From an uncultured Micrococcales bacterium (GTDB taxonomy: Bacteria; Actinomycetota; Actinomycetes; Actinomycetales; Microbacteriaceae), in contig CAITNA010000159.1 of assembly GCA_903893675.1 (NCBI GenBank), positions 1-50,415 of the forward strand: a DNA stretch of 50,415 bases, written 5' to 3'. The notes beneath the pieces are model-generated. The model saw only the letters and a list, made by a program, of their open reading frames with translations. It was not told the origin of the DNA and did no database searches. A program made the position numbers and the translations under genes. Each line of letters starts with the position of its first letter. The first letter of the stretch is position 1. This document shows positions 18,628-26,292 of this stretch, piece by piece.

Positions 18628-18687
18628 AAGTAGTTTCAGACACCTAAAAGTATTTTCAAAAACCTAAATGTTTTTGCAAACGACTAA
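18628..18687. repeat. three tandem 20-base imperfect repeats between parC and parE
   Basis: Three units lie end to end: 18628-18647, 18648-18667 and 18668-18687. Each starts with AAGT or ATGT, has a T-rich core (TTTCA/TTTGCA) and ends in CTAA. They begin on the base after the parC stop and end 16 bases before the parE stop, so they fill nearly the whole convergent gap. No strong hairpin is visible. They might help end transcription from both sides or bind a protein; function unknown. Confidence 0.75.
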
Positions 18688-18703
18688 ACCCATCAGTGAG
18701 CGC

Positions 18704-20785
18704 CTATGCGTCGATGCGCTCGCGCTCGAAGCTATCTGCCGAATCAATGATGAAGTCGCGACGTGGTGCGACCTCATTGCCCATCAATAGTTCGAAGACC
18801 TTGTCGGCCTGCTCGGCCTGTTCCATGCGCACGCGGCGCAGGGTGCGGTGTGAGCGGTCCATGGTGGTCTCTGCCAACTGGTCGGCATCCATCTCGCCCA
18901 AGCCCTTATAACGCTGAATAGGGTCTTTATAGCGCTTTCCGGCCTTCTCGAGTTTCACCAAAAGCTGTTCGAGCTCTTGCTGCGAGTAGGTGTAGAGCAC
19001 GTCGTTGGCCTTGGATCCAGGGTTGATGACCTCGACTCGGTGCAGTGGCGGTACGGCAGCGAACACACGACCATCTTCGATTAGCGGGCGCATGTAGCGG
19101 TAGATCAGGGTCAGCAGAAGCGTGCGGATGTGCGCACCGTCAACATCGGCATCGCTCATCAAAATGATTTTTCCGTAGCGAGCCAGGTCGAGATCGAAGC
19201 TGCGACCGCTGCCTGCACCAACCACCTGAATAATCGAGGCACACTCGGCGTTAGAAAGCATGTCTGAAACCGAGGCCTTCTGCACGTTCAAAATCTTGCC
19301 TCGAATTGGCAGCACGGCCTGGAACTCGCTGTTGCGGGCAAGCTTCACGGTGCCGAGCGCGGAGTCACCCTCGACGATAAACAGCTCGCTATCGGCTGTG
19401 TCGGTGGTGCGACAGTCAACCAACTTGGTCGGAAGCGACGATGACTCGAGCGCGTTCTTGCGACGCTGAGTCTCTTTGTGAGCGCGAGCCGAAATTCGCG
19501 ACTTCATCTCGGCGACAATTTTGTCGAACAAAATCGCGGTCTGTGCCTTGTCGTCACGCTTTGAGCTGTTGATGCGATCGGTCAACGTCTTGGTAACCAC
19601 GTTTGCCACGATGTTGCGAACGGCCGGGGTGCCGAGAACCTCTTTGGTCTGACCCTCGAATTGCGGCTCGGCAAGACGCACGGTTACAACGGTGGTGAGA
19701 CCCGCAAGGATGTCTTCTTTCTCAACCTTGTCGTTGCCAGCCTTGAGCTTGCGTGCATTCGCCTCGATGTGACCACGGATGGTCTTCAGCAGCGCCTGCT
19801 CGAAACCGGCGATGTGGCTTCCGCCTTTGGGAGTCGAGATGATGTTCACGAAGGACTTCACGACGGTGTCGTAACCACTGCCCCAGCGAACCGCGATGTC
19901 TACCTCACAGTTGCGCGAAACTTCGCGGCTGACCATGTTGCCCGATTCATCGAGAACCGGAATGGTCTCGGTGAATTCGCCAGAACCGCTGAGTCTCCAG
20001 GTGCTGGTGATTGGGTTATCGCTTGCGAGATAGTTAGCAAATTCGACGATGCCGCCGGCGAAGCGGAAATCTTGTTTGGTTGATTTGCCATCGCGCTGAT
20101 CGTCGACGGTGATGCCTAGACCTGGCACCAGGAATGCGGTCTGACGAGCACGAGCGGCCAGCTCATCGATGCTGAATTGGGCATCCTTGACGAAAATTTG
20201 CGGGTCTGTCCAATAGCGAACTCGAGTGCCGGTAACGCCCTTTGGTGCCTTGCCGATTACTCGAAGTTCGCTGGCATCTTCGAATGGCTTGAATGGGTTG
20301 CCAGGCTTGATGCCCTTTGAGTCATCGAAGTTGCCCGGCTCGCCGCGGCGGAACGACATGGCATAGGTCTTGCCGTCGCGATCGACTTCAACGTCGAGTC
20401 GCTCGCTAAGGGCGTTAACTACGGATGCACCAACACCGTGCAGACCACCTGATGCCGCGTATGAGCCACTGCCGAACTTGCCACCCGCGTGCAGCTTGGT
20501 GAAAACTACCTCGACACCGGTCAGACCGGTCTTTGGCTCGATGTCTACTGGGATGCCTCGGGCCTTGTCGCGAACCTCGACGCTGCCGTCTTTGTGCAGG
20601 GTGACGTCGATCTGGCTTCCGTGACCGGCTAGGGCTTCGTCAACTGAGTTGTCGATGATCTCCCAGACGCAGTGCATCAAACCGCGCGAATCGGTCGAGC
20701 CGATGTACATTCCAGGGCGTTTGCGAACGGCCTCTAGCCCCTCTAGAACAGAGAGATGACGGGCTGAGTACTCGCTTTTAGACAC
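18704..20785 (-). CDS. parE: DNA topoisomerase IV subunit B (gyrase B family)
   Basis: The 693-residue protein has a GHKL ATPase domain (EIIDNSVDEALAGHG, DKARGIPVD, GGLHGVGASVVNALS), a transducer domain, and a TOPRIM domain with FIVEGDSALG and LMSDADVDGAHIR, ending with the C-terminal tail RYKGLGEMDADQL. It pairs with the A subunit encoded on the opposite strand. The GTG start at 20785 lies six bases after TAGTCT, a leaderless arrangement. Assignment to topoisomerase IV rather than gyrase rests on genomic position. Confidence 0.92.
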   Translation of the reverse strand: MSKSEYSARHLSVLEGLEAVRKRPGMYIGSTDSRGLMHCVWEIIDNSVDEALAGHGSQIDVTLHKDGSVEVRDKARGIPVDIEPKTGLTGVEVVFTKLHAGGKFGSGSYAASGGLHGVGASVVNALSERLDVEVDRDGKTYAMSFRRGEPGNFDDSKGIKPGNPFKPFEDASELRVIGKAPKGVTGTRVRYWTDPQIFVKDAQFSIDELAARARQTAFLVPGLGITVDDQRDGKSTKQDFRFAGGIVEFANYLASDNPITSTWRLSGSGEFTETIPVLDESGNMVSREVSRNCEVDIAVRWGSGYDTVVKSFVNIISTPKGGSHIAGFEQALLKTIRGHIEANARKLKAGNDKVEKEDILAGLTTVVTVRLAEPQFEGQTKEVLGTPAVRNIVANVVTKTLTDRINSSKRDDKAQTAILFDKIVAEMKSRISARAHKETQRRKNALESSSLPTKLVDCRTTDTADSELFIVEGDSALGTVKLARNSEFQAVLPIRGKILNVQKASVSDMLSNAECASIIQVVGAGSGRSFDLDLARYGKIILMSDADVDGAHIRTLLLTLIYRYMRPLIEDGRVFAAVPPLHRVEVINPGSKANDVLYTYSQQELEQLLVKLEKAGKRYKDPIQRYKGLGEMDADQLAETTMDRSHRTLRRVRMEQAEQADKVFELLMGNEVAPRRDFIIDSADSFERERIDA

Positions 20786-20791
20786 CTCGAA

Positions 20792-20797
20792 AGACTA
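20792..20797 (-). promoter_or_regulatory. -10 box of a leaderless start (parE)
   Basis: On the minus strand TAGTCT is followed by six bases and the GTG at 20785, placing the transcription start at the start codon. Confidence 0.55.
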
Positions 20798-20937
20798 CCC
20801 GCGGGCACCCACAAAGCCTTGGATTTACACAGCAGCTAGGGTCAATGGTCAATTCGGAATTCGCAGATAGCGAAATAGGCCGCAATCAGCAATAAATTGT
20901 CGGTGTTCTGTGTTCAGATAGAGGCCGAGAGGAATTA

Positions 20938-21156
20938 ATGTCTACTGCTGAACTTGAGAACGAAACCGAAACTCCACGTGAGTTGAACGCACTTGACCGC
21001 TGCGACATCTGTGGCGCTCAGGCTTATGTGCGAGTCGAATTGTCGACCGGTGAGCTTCTCTTCTGTGCACACCACGCTGCCGAAAAGCGCGCTGCCATCG
21101 AGCCGATCGCAATCGCCTGGCACGACGAGACGTCGAAGCTCGAGTCTTCTAAATAA
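20938..21156 (+). CDS. DUF7455-type small zinc-ribbon protein
   Basis: The 72-residue protein carries CDICGAQAYVRVEL and FCAHHAAEKRA, a CxxC and CxxH pair that probably binds zinc. Small proteins like this next to sigA and the topoisomerase B gene are common in Actinobacteria; function unknown. ATG 20938 has a GAGGAA ribosome site. It is divergent from parE with a 152-base gap and converges on gatD with only three bases between stops. Confidence 0.9.
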   Translation: MSTAELENETETPRELNALDRCDICGAQAYVRVELSTGELLFCAHHAAEKRAAIEPIAIAWHDETSKLESSK

Positions 21157-21159
21157 TTT

Positions 21160-21795
21160 CTAACCCGCCGCGATTTCAGTGGCGAGCTCAATCGCTGCCT
21201 TTGACAGCGTTGCAACCTGACTAAAACGCTTGGCGTTTATTTCGCCGCGAGACTCTTTGAGCTCAGGTCGTTGAGCAACCACACTGCCCAAAATCTTGTC
21301 TGCTAGCCAGATGTTTTTTGCGAGCAACGGACCATGAAGAAGAGAACCGATCAGATTCCCTTGGATGTGCAGGTTCTCAAGAGCCAGATCGCTGTTCTTG
21401 TAGCCTGCGAGCACTTGGCCCTCAAAATCTTCAACGATGAAATTTGAGAATCGCTCATCCAAGCGCTCGATTTTGGCCGGCAGAGAACCAAAGAGCCCGT
21501 GCAGCGCGGCGAAACCACTGCTAATCGCGATCAACTGCGTGCCCTCCAGCAGCCACTGCTCCAAAGTCGCCGACACTGCTTTGAGCGCCGGATAGGCCTG
21601 ACGCCAGGCAGCAGCAGAGCCGTGCCCAATCAAGACAACATCTGGGCGAACCGAAGGCAAGTTAGCGCCAAGCGCAAGCTTCTCGAGCGAGACGGCAAGT
21701 CCACCCCACTGCGCTCTGCGCTGCAGAATGAGCAAGTTGCCGGCATCGCCATTCAGGTCTAGGTGATCCGGGTAGAGCTGCAGGAGACGAATCAT
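21160..21795 (-). CDS. gatD: GatD-like glutamine amidotransferase subunit lacking the catalytic Cys
   Basis: The 211-residue protein matches GatD, the class I glutaminase that feeds NH3 to MurT for amidation of the lipid II D-Glu alpha-carboxyl. N-terminal YPDHLDLNGDAGN and the His segment HGPLLAKN (His154) are conserved. The nucleophile elbow, normally AICGGYQ, reads AISSGFAALHG here: codon 92 is AGC (21520-21522), Ser instead of Cys. Glutamine hydrolysis by the usual thioester route should therefore be lost. The frame is intact and the start overlaps the murT stop by four bases, so the protein is probably still made. It may be structural or serve another function. Confidence 0.85.
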   Translation of the reverse strand: MIRLLQLYPDHLDLNGDAGNLLILQRRAQWGGLAVSLEKLALGANLPSVRPDVVLIGHGSAAAWRQAYPALKAVSATLEQWLLEGTQLIAISSGFAALHGLFGSLPAKIERLDERFSNFIVEDFEGQVLAGYKNSDLALENLHIQGNLIGSLLHGPLLAKNIWLADKILGSVVAQRPELKESRGEINAKRFSQVATLSKAAIELATEIAAG

Positions 21796-23054
21796 CGAGC
21801 CACCTCGTTCGGGCTAGTGAAACCTAGGTGGCGACGAAGGCGACGCATTGCATCGGCACTGAACACCACGGTGCGAATTCCCGACTTTGGCTCCGGCAAA
21901 GCCAAGAACTTATCAATCGCTGCGAACAGATCGGGCTCGACGTCATCGACCTCAATGTTGTCGTAAACCAAACGCAGGCCGAGCTCGGCGTAGTTGTAGC
22001 CGCTGATGATGTCTACGTGCTCGAGTCTCGAAAGGTCGACTGTCCACATCCAGGATGGATCGTGCACGTCTCGCCCAATGGCGATCATGAGGCGGTCAAG
22101 TGGCAATTCGAGGTTGTCGAGATTGAGTTGGAACGAGGTCGGGTTCTGCACCAAGACGAACTCCACCTGCTTGCCCTGAATCTCAACGATCTCGCCTCGT
22201 GCGAAAACCGGAGGCAGCTCGGCCATGACCTTCTCGGCGAGCTCGAGGTTGAATTCGTCGCCGAGCAATTCACGCGCGGTCGAAATTGCAGCAACAGCAT
22301 CCAAGGCATAGTGAGCACCGCGGTTTGGCAATTCGAAGATCATCTCGCGGTCGCCAAGTTTGACCATGCAGCGACGATCGTTAAGCGAAACAACTTCGGC
22401 AGAAACCCTTGGTCGAGCCATCGGCTTGAGATAAGTCGGGGCAACGCCGAGGTCATCGCCTTGAAGCACGTCTTCAGCGATTCCGAAGTAGCTCTTCTCA
22501 GGCGACTGAATTTCTGCATCGATCAACAAGATGTTCTGATCATCGGCATTCAACAAAACGCTCTGAGTTGCGCGGGCGGCAACATTTGCGAGCTTCTCGC
22601 GAACGAGAGCCGGGTCGATGAAACGGTCGAGCTGATCCTCGAGAACGTTGAGCAACGTGACCAAACGTGGGGCGACTTCTGCACTTAGGGTGTCTGCGTG
22701 AGCCTCATCGACTTCGAGAATTGCGATGTCGCCGGGAATCTTTCCGAACAGGTTGCTCTGCTCAACAATCGAAGAGAAGAATCCCTGACGAATGTTTGCT
22801 GTTGTCGGGTTGGTGAAAACCTCGAGTCCGTGTGCGCGGGCAATCGCAACAACCATCTTTGTGGTTGTCGATTTGCCGGCCGAGCCGGTAATGATGACCA
22901 GGCCCTGTGGGAACGAACCCAGGGTCTTGGCGAGCAGACCAGGCGCTAACTTGCTTAGCAGCAAGCCCGGAGCGGCAGAGCCACCACCTGGACGAAAGCG
23001 TCTTATGGCCTTTCGTGCCAAGCGACTGATCAGGATCGCAGGCAGGTAAAACAC
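21792..23054 (-). CDS. murT: MurT-like Mur ligase without the zinc ribbon
   Basis: The 420-residue protein is a Mur ligase of the MurT family. The N-terminus FRPGGGSAAPG, the P-loop TGSAGKSTTT (residues 56-65), the LNVLEDQLDRF segment, LNADD and the late FARGEIVEIQGKQVEFVLVQNP element are all present. MurT normally carries a Cys4 zinc ribbon inserted in the central domain; here the matching stretch (about residues 200-225) has no Cys, and the whole protein has just one (Cys229). The acidic residue expected after SWxW is Thr (SWMWTVD). The GTG start lies three bases after the sigA stop. Partner of the altered GatD encoded next. Confidence 0.85.
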   Translation of the reverse strand: MFYLPAILISRLARKAIRRFRPGGGSAAPGLLLSKLAPGLLAKTLGSFPQGLVIITGSAGKSTTTKMVVAIARAHGLEVFTNPTTANIRQGFFSSIVEQSNLFGKIPGDIAILEVDEAHADTLSAEVAPRLVTLLNVLEDQLDRFIDPALVREKLANVAARATQSVLLNADDQNILLIDAEIQSPEKSYFGIAEDVLQGDDLGVAPTYLKPMARPRVSAEVVSLNDRRCMVKLGDREMIFELPNRGAHYALDAVAAISTARELLGDEFNLELAEKVMAELPPVFARGEIVEIQGKQVEFVLVQNPTSFQLNLDNLELPLDRLMIAIGRDVHDPSWMWTVDLSRLEHVDIISGYNYAELGLRLVYDNIEVDDVEPDLFAAIDKFLALPEPKSGIRTVVFSADAMRRLRRHLGFTSPNEVAR

Positions 23055-23057
23055 TTT

Positions 23058-24863
23058 TTAGAGAACATCCATGAAGTCGCGCAGCAACTGAGCACGCGAT
23101 GGGTGCTGCAGCTTCTGCATGGTCTTTGATTCAATCTGGCGGATGCGCTCGCGAGTTACGCCGAGCTCTTCACCGATCTGGTCGAGAGTCTTCGCGATGC
23201 CATCGACCAAGCCGTAACGCGACTTGATGACCTTCGCTTCACGCTCGGTAAGCCCCTGGAGCAGGCGCTCGATGGCCTCGTTGCGAGCACGGGTAACCGA
23301 TGCCTCGACCGGCGAAACGGCCTCGACGTCTTCGATGAGGTCACCGAACTCGCTGTCGCCGTCTTCGCCCAGAGGGGTAGACAGCGAAATCGGTTCGCGA
23401 CCATACTTCTGAACCTCGACAACCTTTTCAGGGGTCATGTCGAGTTCGTGCGCTAGCTCTTCAGGGGTCGGTTCGCGACCGAGGTCCTGCAGAAGTTGGC
23501 GCTGAACACGCGAAAGCTTGTTGATCACTTCAACCATGTGAACCGGGATGCGGATTGTGCGAGCCTGGTCTGCCATCGCACGAGTAATCGCCTGGCGAAT
23601 CCACCAGGTTGCGTAGGTCGAGAACTTGAAGCCCTTGGTGTAGTCGAACTTCTCGACCGCGCGAATCAGACCGAGGTTTCCTTCTTGGATAAGGTCAAGG
23701 AACTGCATGCCTCGACCGGTGTAACGCTTTGCGAGCGAAACCACGAGACGAAGGTTCGCCTCGAGCAGGTGGGCCTTCGCGCGTCGACCATCCTTGACGA
23801 CCCACTTCAGGTCTTCGGTCATGGTCTTGCTAAGACGCTTGTCGGTGGCCAGCTTCTCTTCTGCGAATAGACCGGCTTCGATGCGCATTGCGAGGTCGAC
23901 CTCGAGCTCTGCGTTTAGAAGTGCAACCTTTCCGATCTGCTTCAGGTAGTCCTTAACAGAGTCGTTAGTCGCTCCTGGAATTGCGATGGTTTGAATCGCA
24001 ATGTCGTCTTCTTTGTTCTTGAAGAGCAAGACACCTTCAGGGTGCTCGTCTTCATCTTCTTCGTCGTCTTCGACAACTAGAGGAACAGCGGCAGCTGCCT
24101 CTGCGACAATCTCTTCGACCGCGAGGTCATCGCCATCGACGACTACAACTTCGTCATCTAGCTCTTCGTCGTCTTCAGGAAGATCTGAACCCTTGCCACC
24201 CTTGACTGCTTTGGCAGGCTTTGCCTTGCCGGCTGGCTTTACAGCCGGGCCGGTGCTCTTTGGAGCGTTGGCAGCAGGCTTCGCAGCCTTGGCGTCTTTT
24301 GCGGCAGGCTTCGCAGCCTTAGCAGGGGCCTTCGCCGCTGGCTTTGCAGCCTTTGCTGCCGGTTTAGCGGCTGGCTTTGCGGCAGCTTTAGCAGTCGGCT
24401 TGGCCGCTGGCTTAGCAGCGCCCTTCGCGGGCGCCTTGGCAGCAGGCTTAGCCGCGACCTTCGCGGCCGGTTTGGCGGCTGGCTTGACTGAGGTCTTAGC
24501 TGCAGGCTTTGCAGGCGTCTTGGCCGCTGGCTTTGCTGCTGGCTTGGCGGTTGCCTTAGGGGCTGGCTTAGCGGCGGCCTTGGCTACTGACTTGGCCGGA
24601 GTCTTGGCTGCAGGCTTTGCCACTGGCTTGGCCGGAGTCTTCGCAGGAGTCTTCGCCGCAGGCTTTGCCGCGGTCTTCGCGGCTGGCTTGGCGGCTGGCT
24701 TTGCTGCGGCCTTCACGGCTGGCTTAGCCGCAGGCTTTGCGACTGGCTTGGTGCTCTTCGGTGCTGAAGCTGAAATGGTCTTTCCCTTATCTGGTGCCGA
24801 CTTAGCCTTGCTTCCACCCAGGAGGCCGCTCAGGAATCCGCGCTTGTTACTCGGCTGAGCCAT
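23058..24863 (-). CDS. sigA: primary sigma factor SigA (RpoD) with Lys/Ala/Pro-rich N-terminus
   Basis: The 601-residue protein is the housekeeping sigma-70. Conserved regions: 1.2 at about 302-335, 2 at 364-434 with the -10 recognition stretch YATWWIRQAITRAM, 3 at 440-510, and 4 at 535-595 with GVTRERIRQIESK. Ahead of these lie a Lys/Ala/Pro repeat region (36-220) and an acidic region (227-288). It directs core RNA polymerase to -35/-10 promoters. ATG 24863 has a GGAGG ribosome site. It leads a sigA-murT-gatD operon, with a three-base gap to murT. Confidence 0.97.
   Translation of the reverse strand: MAQPSNKRGFLSGLLGGSKAKSAPDKGKTISASAPKSTKPVAKPAAKPAVKAAAKPAAKPAAKTAAKPAAKTPAKTPAKPVAKPAAKTPAKSVAKAAAKPAPKATAKPAAKPAAKTPAKPAAKTSVKPAAKPAAKVAAKPAAKAPAKGAAKPAAKPTAKAAAKPAAKPAAKAAKPAAKAPAKAAKPAAKDAKAAKPAANAPKSTGPAVKPAGKAKPAKAVKGGKGSDLPEDDEELDDEVVVVDGDDLAVEEIVAEAAAAVPLVVEDDEEDEDEHPEGVLLFKNKEDDIAIQTIAIPGATNDSVKDYLKQIGKVALLNAELEVDLAMRIEAGLFAEEKLATDKRLSKTMTEDLKWVVKDGRRAKAHLLEANLRLVVSLAKRYTGRGMQFLDLIQEGNLGLIRAVEKFDYTKGFKFSTYATWWIRQAITRAMADQARTIRIPVHMVEVINKLSRVQRQLLQDLGREPTPEELAHELDMTPEKVVEVQKYGREPISLSTPLGEDGDSEFGDLIEDVEAVSPVEASVTRARNEAIERLLQGLTEREAKVIKSRYGLVDGIAKTLDQIGEELGVTRERIRQIESKTMQKLQHPSRAQLLRDFMDVL
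24204..24758 (-). repeat. degenerate coding repeat of AKPAAKP-type units in sigA
   Basis: The DNA encodes about 185 residues made of KPAAK, KTPAK and similar units (sigA residues 36-220). The repeats vary in sequence at third positions, so they are not recent exact duplications. It is protein-coding low complexity, not a CRISPR or intergenic satellite. Confidence 0.9.
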
Positions 24864-24957
24864 CTTGCCTCCAGTGATATTCGGGTGATCGTTCTGGTGT
24901 TTCGGGCATAACTTGGACCCATGTCAAGTCCTTGCGGATCGACTGGGTCTTGAAGCA

Positions 24958-24984
24958 ATTATGGCAGCAAATACGGACATTTGC
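24958..24984 (-). promoter_or_regulatory. possible sigA promoter with upstream palindrome
   Basis: On the minus strand a -10-like CATAAT (24958-24963) lies just downstream of the perfect inverted repeat GCAAAT-6 bases-ATTTGC (24967-24984), which overlaps the -35 position. A separate TTGACA (24922-24927) has no -10 at correct spacing. The leader before sigA would be about 88 bases. Confidence 0.3.
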
Positions 24985-25047
24985 CCGATTTAGCCACGCT
25001 TGCCCTACTGGTAACAGCAAACTCCAAGGCTTTATTCCTTGCGGGTG

Positions 25048-26292
25048 CTAGACCTCGTGGGTCTTGGATGTGCGTGCCCGCTCGATGAGATACATGACCA
25101 ACCCGAACCCGACCACCAGAATCTGCACGGCAAGGGCCAAGCGGAAGCCTGCGAAGGTGAAGGCCGACGCCGAACCTGTCGACTGCTGCACGGCATCCAA
25201 GATGACTCCGGCCAACCACATCATGGTGAAGGTTGCCAAGAAGCCACCAACGTTGATGAACCCATTGGCCGAACCAAGGCGCTCCTTCGGAATGAAGCCG
25301 CGCGAGAAATCCATGGCGAGCATGCTGCCTGAGCCACCCATCGAAATGATGATGACCAAAAGAACGAGCAGCCATCCCGGAGCTTGCGTTGGCAACAGAG
25401 CGAAGACAACCCAGATTGCGATGATCGAGCTCGCAATGCCGAGCACCACGCGACCGCGCCATTGAGGGCGATACTCTGCAATCCATCCGAGAGCAACACC
25501 CCAGACCAGCGACAAGAGCATCTGCATGGTCAGCAACGCGGATGCGAACTGCCGCGTCTGCCCCTCACCCGCCACCAAGAATGGAACACCCCAGAGAAGC
25601 GCAAAAACTGATCCGCTTGATTGCAAGGTGAAGTGGATCCAGAAACTCATGCGAGTTCCAGAGAAACGAATGTTCTCGACGAGCAAGTTGAAGGACTGAC
25701 GGAGGGTCATGTCTTGATGAGTTGCGGCGACACCGCTTGGCTGGTTCTTGACGAGGAGCGAAACGAGAATTGCGCCGAGCAACACCACACTCGAAGAAAT
25801 CTCAAATGCGTTTTGCCAACCGAAGTTTGCAAGTGCGATTGCAAATGGAATTGCACTTGCTACTTGACCAAGTTGACCGAGTGCCGCGAGGTTCTGCTGT
25901 GTGCGACCGGCAACCTTCGGGGTCGACCAGGCGACCACGAGTCGCAGCAGTGAGATAAACGTGAATGCATCACCGAGCCCAACCAAAGCTCGCCCGACAT
26001 AAGCGGCGTTGATGTCGGTCGCGTATGCGACAAGCAACTGCCCCGCAAACATTCCGATCGCGCCAATTTGCAGCATCGCCTTCGCGCCGAAGCGATCGAG
26101 CAAGATGCCGACCGGTATCTGCATTGCCGCGTAAACAGCAAGCTGAAACACGGCTAGGGCGGCCAACGCGCTTGCAGAGACATGGAAGCGACTTGCCGCT
26201 TCAAGTGAGGCAACGCCCAGGGATGAGCGCTGCATGACTGCGGCGAAGTATGCGAAGGTTGCGGCCGTAAGCACCGCTGAGCGCTTAGGCAC
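25048..26292 (-). CDS. major facilitator superfamily transporter
   Basis: The 414-residue protein has twelve hydrophobic helices. The loop between helices 2 and 3 reads GILLDRFGAKAML, the usual MFS motif A pattern, and a second copy (ALGWIAEYRPQWRGR) lies in the C-terminal half. The substrate cannot be told from sequence. The GTG start shares one base with the stop of the PAC2 gene (TAGTG), so translation is coupled. This PAC2-MFS neighbourhood is recurrent in actinomycetes near sigA. Confidence 0.85.
   Translation of the reverse strand: MPKRSAVLTAATFAYFAAVMQRSSLGVASLEAASRFHVSASALAALAVFQLAVYAAMQIPVGILLDRFGAKAMLQIGAIGMFAGQLLVAYATDINAAYVGRALVGLGDAFTFISLLRLVVAWSTPKVAGRTQQNLAALGQLGQVASAIPFAIALANFGWQNAFEISSSVVLLGAILVSLLVKNQPSGVAATHQDMTLRQSFNLLVENIRFSGTRMSFWIHFTLQSSGSVFALLWGVPFLVAGEGQTRQFASALLTMQMLLSLVWGVALGWIAEYRPQWRGRVVLGIASSIIAIWVVFALLPTQAPGWLLVLLVIIISMGGSGSMLAMDFSRGFIPKERLGSANGFINVGGFLATFTMMWLAGVILDAVQQSTGSASAFTFAGFRLALAVQILVVGFGLVMYLIERARTSKTHEV

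Noticed and set aside
21828..22688. A 286-codon plus-strand frame opposite murT
   Set aside because: It lies wholly within murT, which has a clear P-loop and family match. The plus-strand translation has no recognisable features.
24204..24758. CRISPR-like or satellite repeat appearance
   Set aside because: The repeats are in frame within sigA, vary in sequence and lack constant spacers.
24001..24858. A 285-codon plus-strand frame opposite sigA, rich in Ala, Gly and Phe
   Set aside because: It is the mirror of the Lys/Ala/Pro repeat on the real sigA strand, where biased codons remove stops. No family match.
24922..24927. TTGACA as a -35 box of sigA
   Set aside because: No -10 hexamer is found at 16-18 bases spacing, so it cannot be claimed as a promoter by itself.
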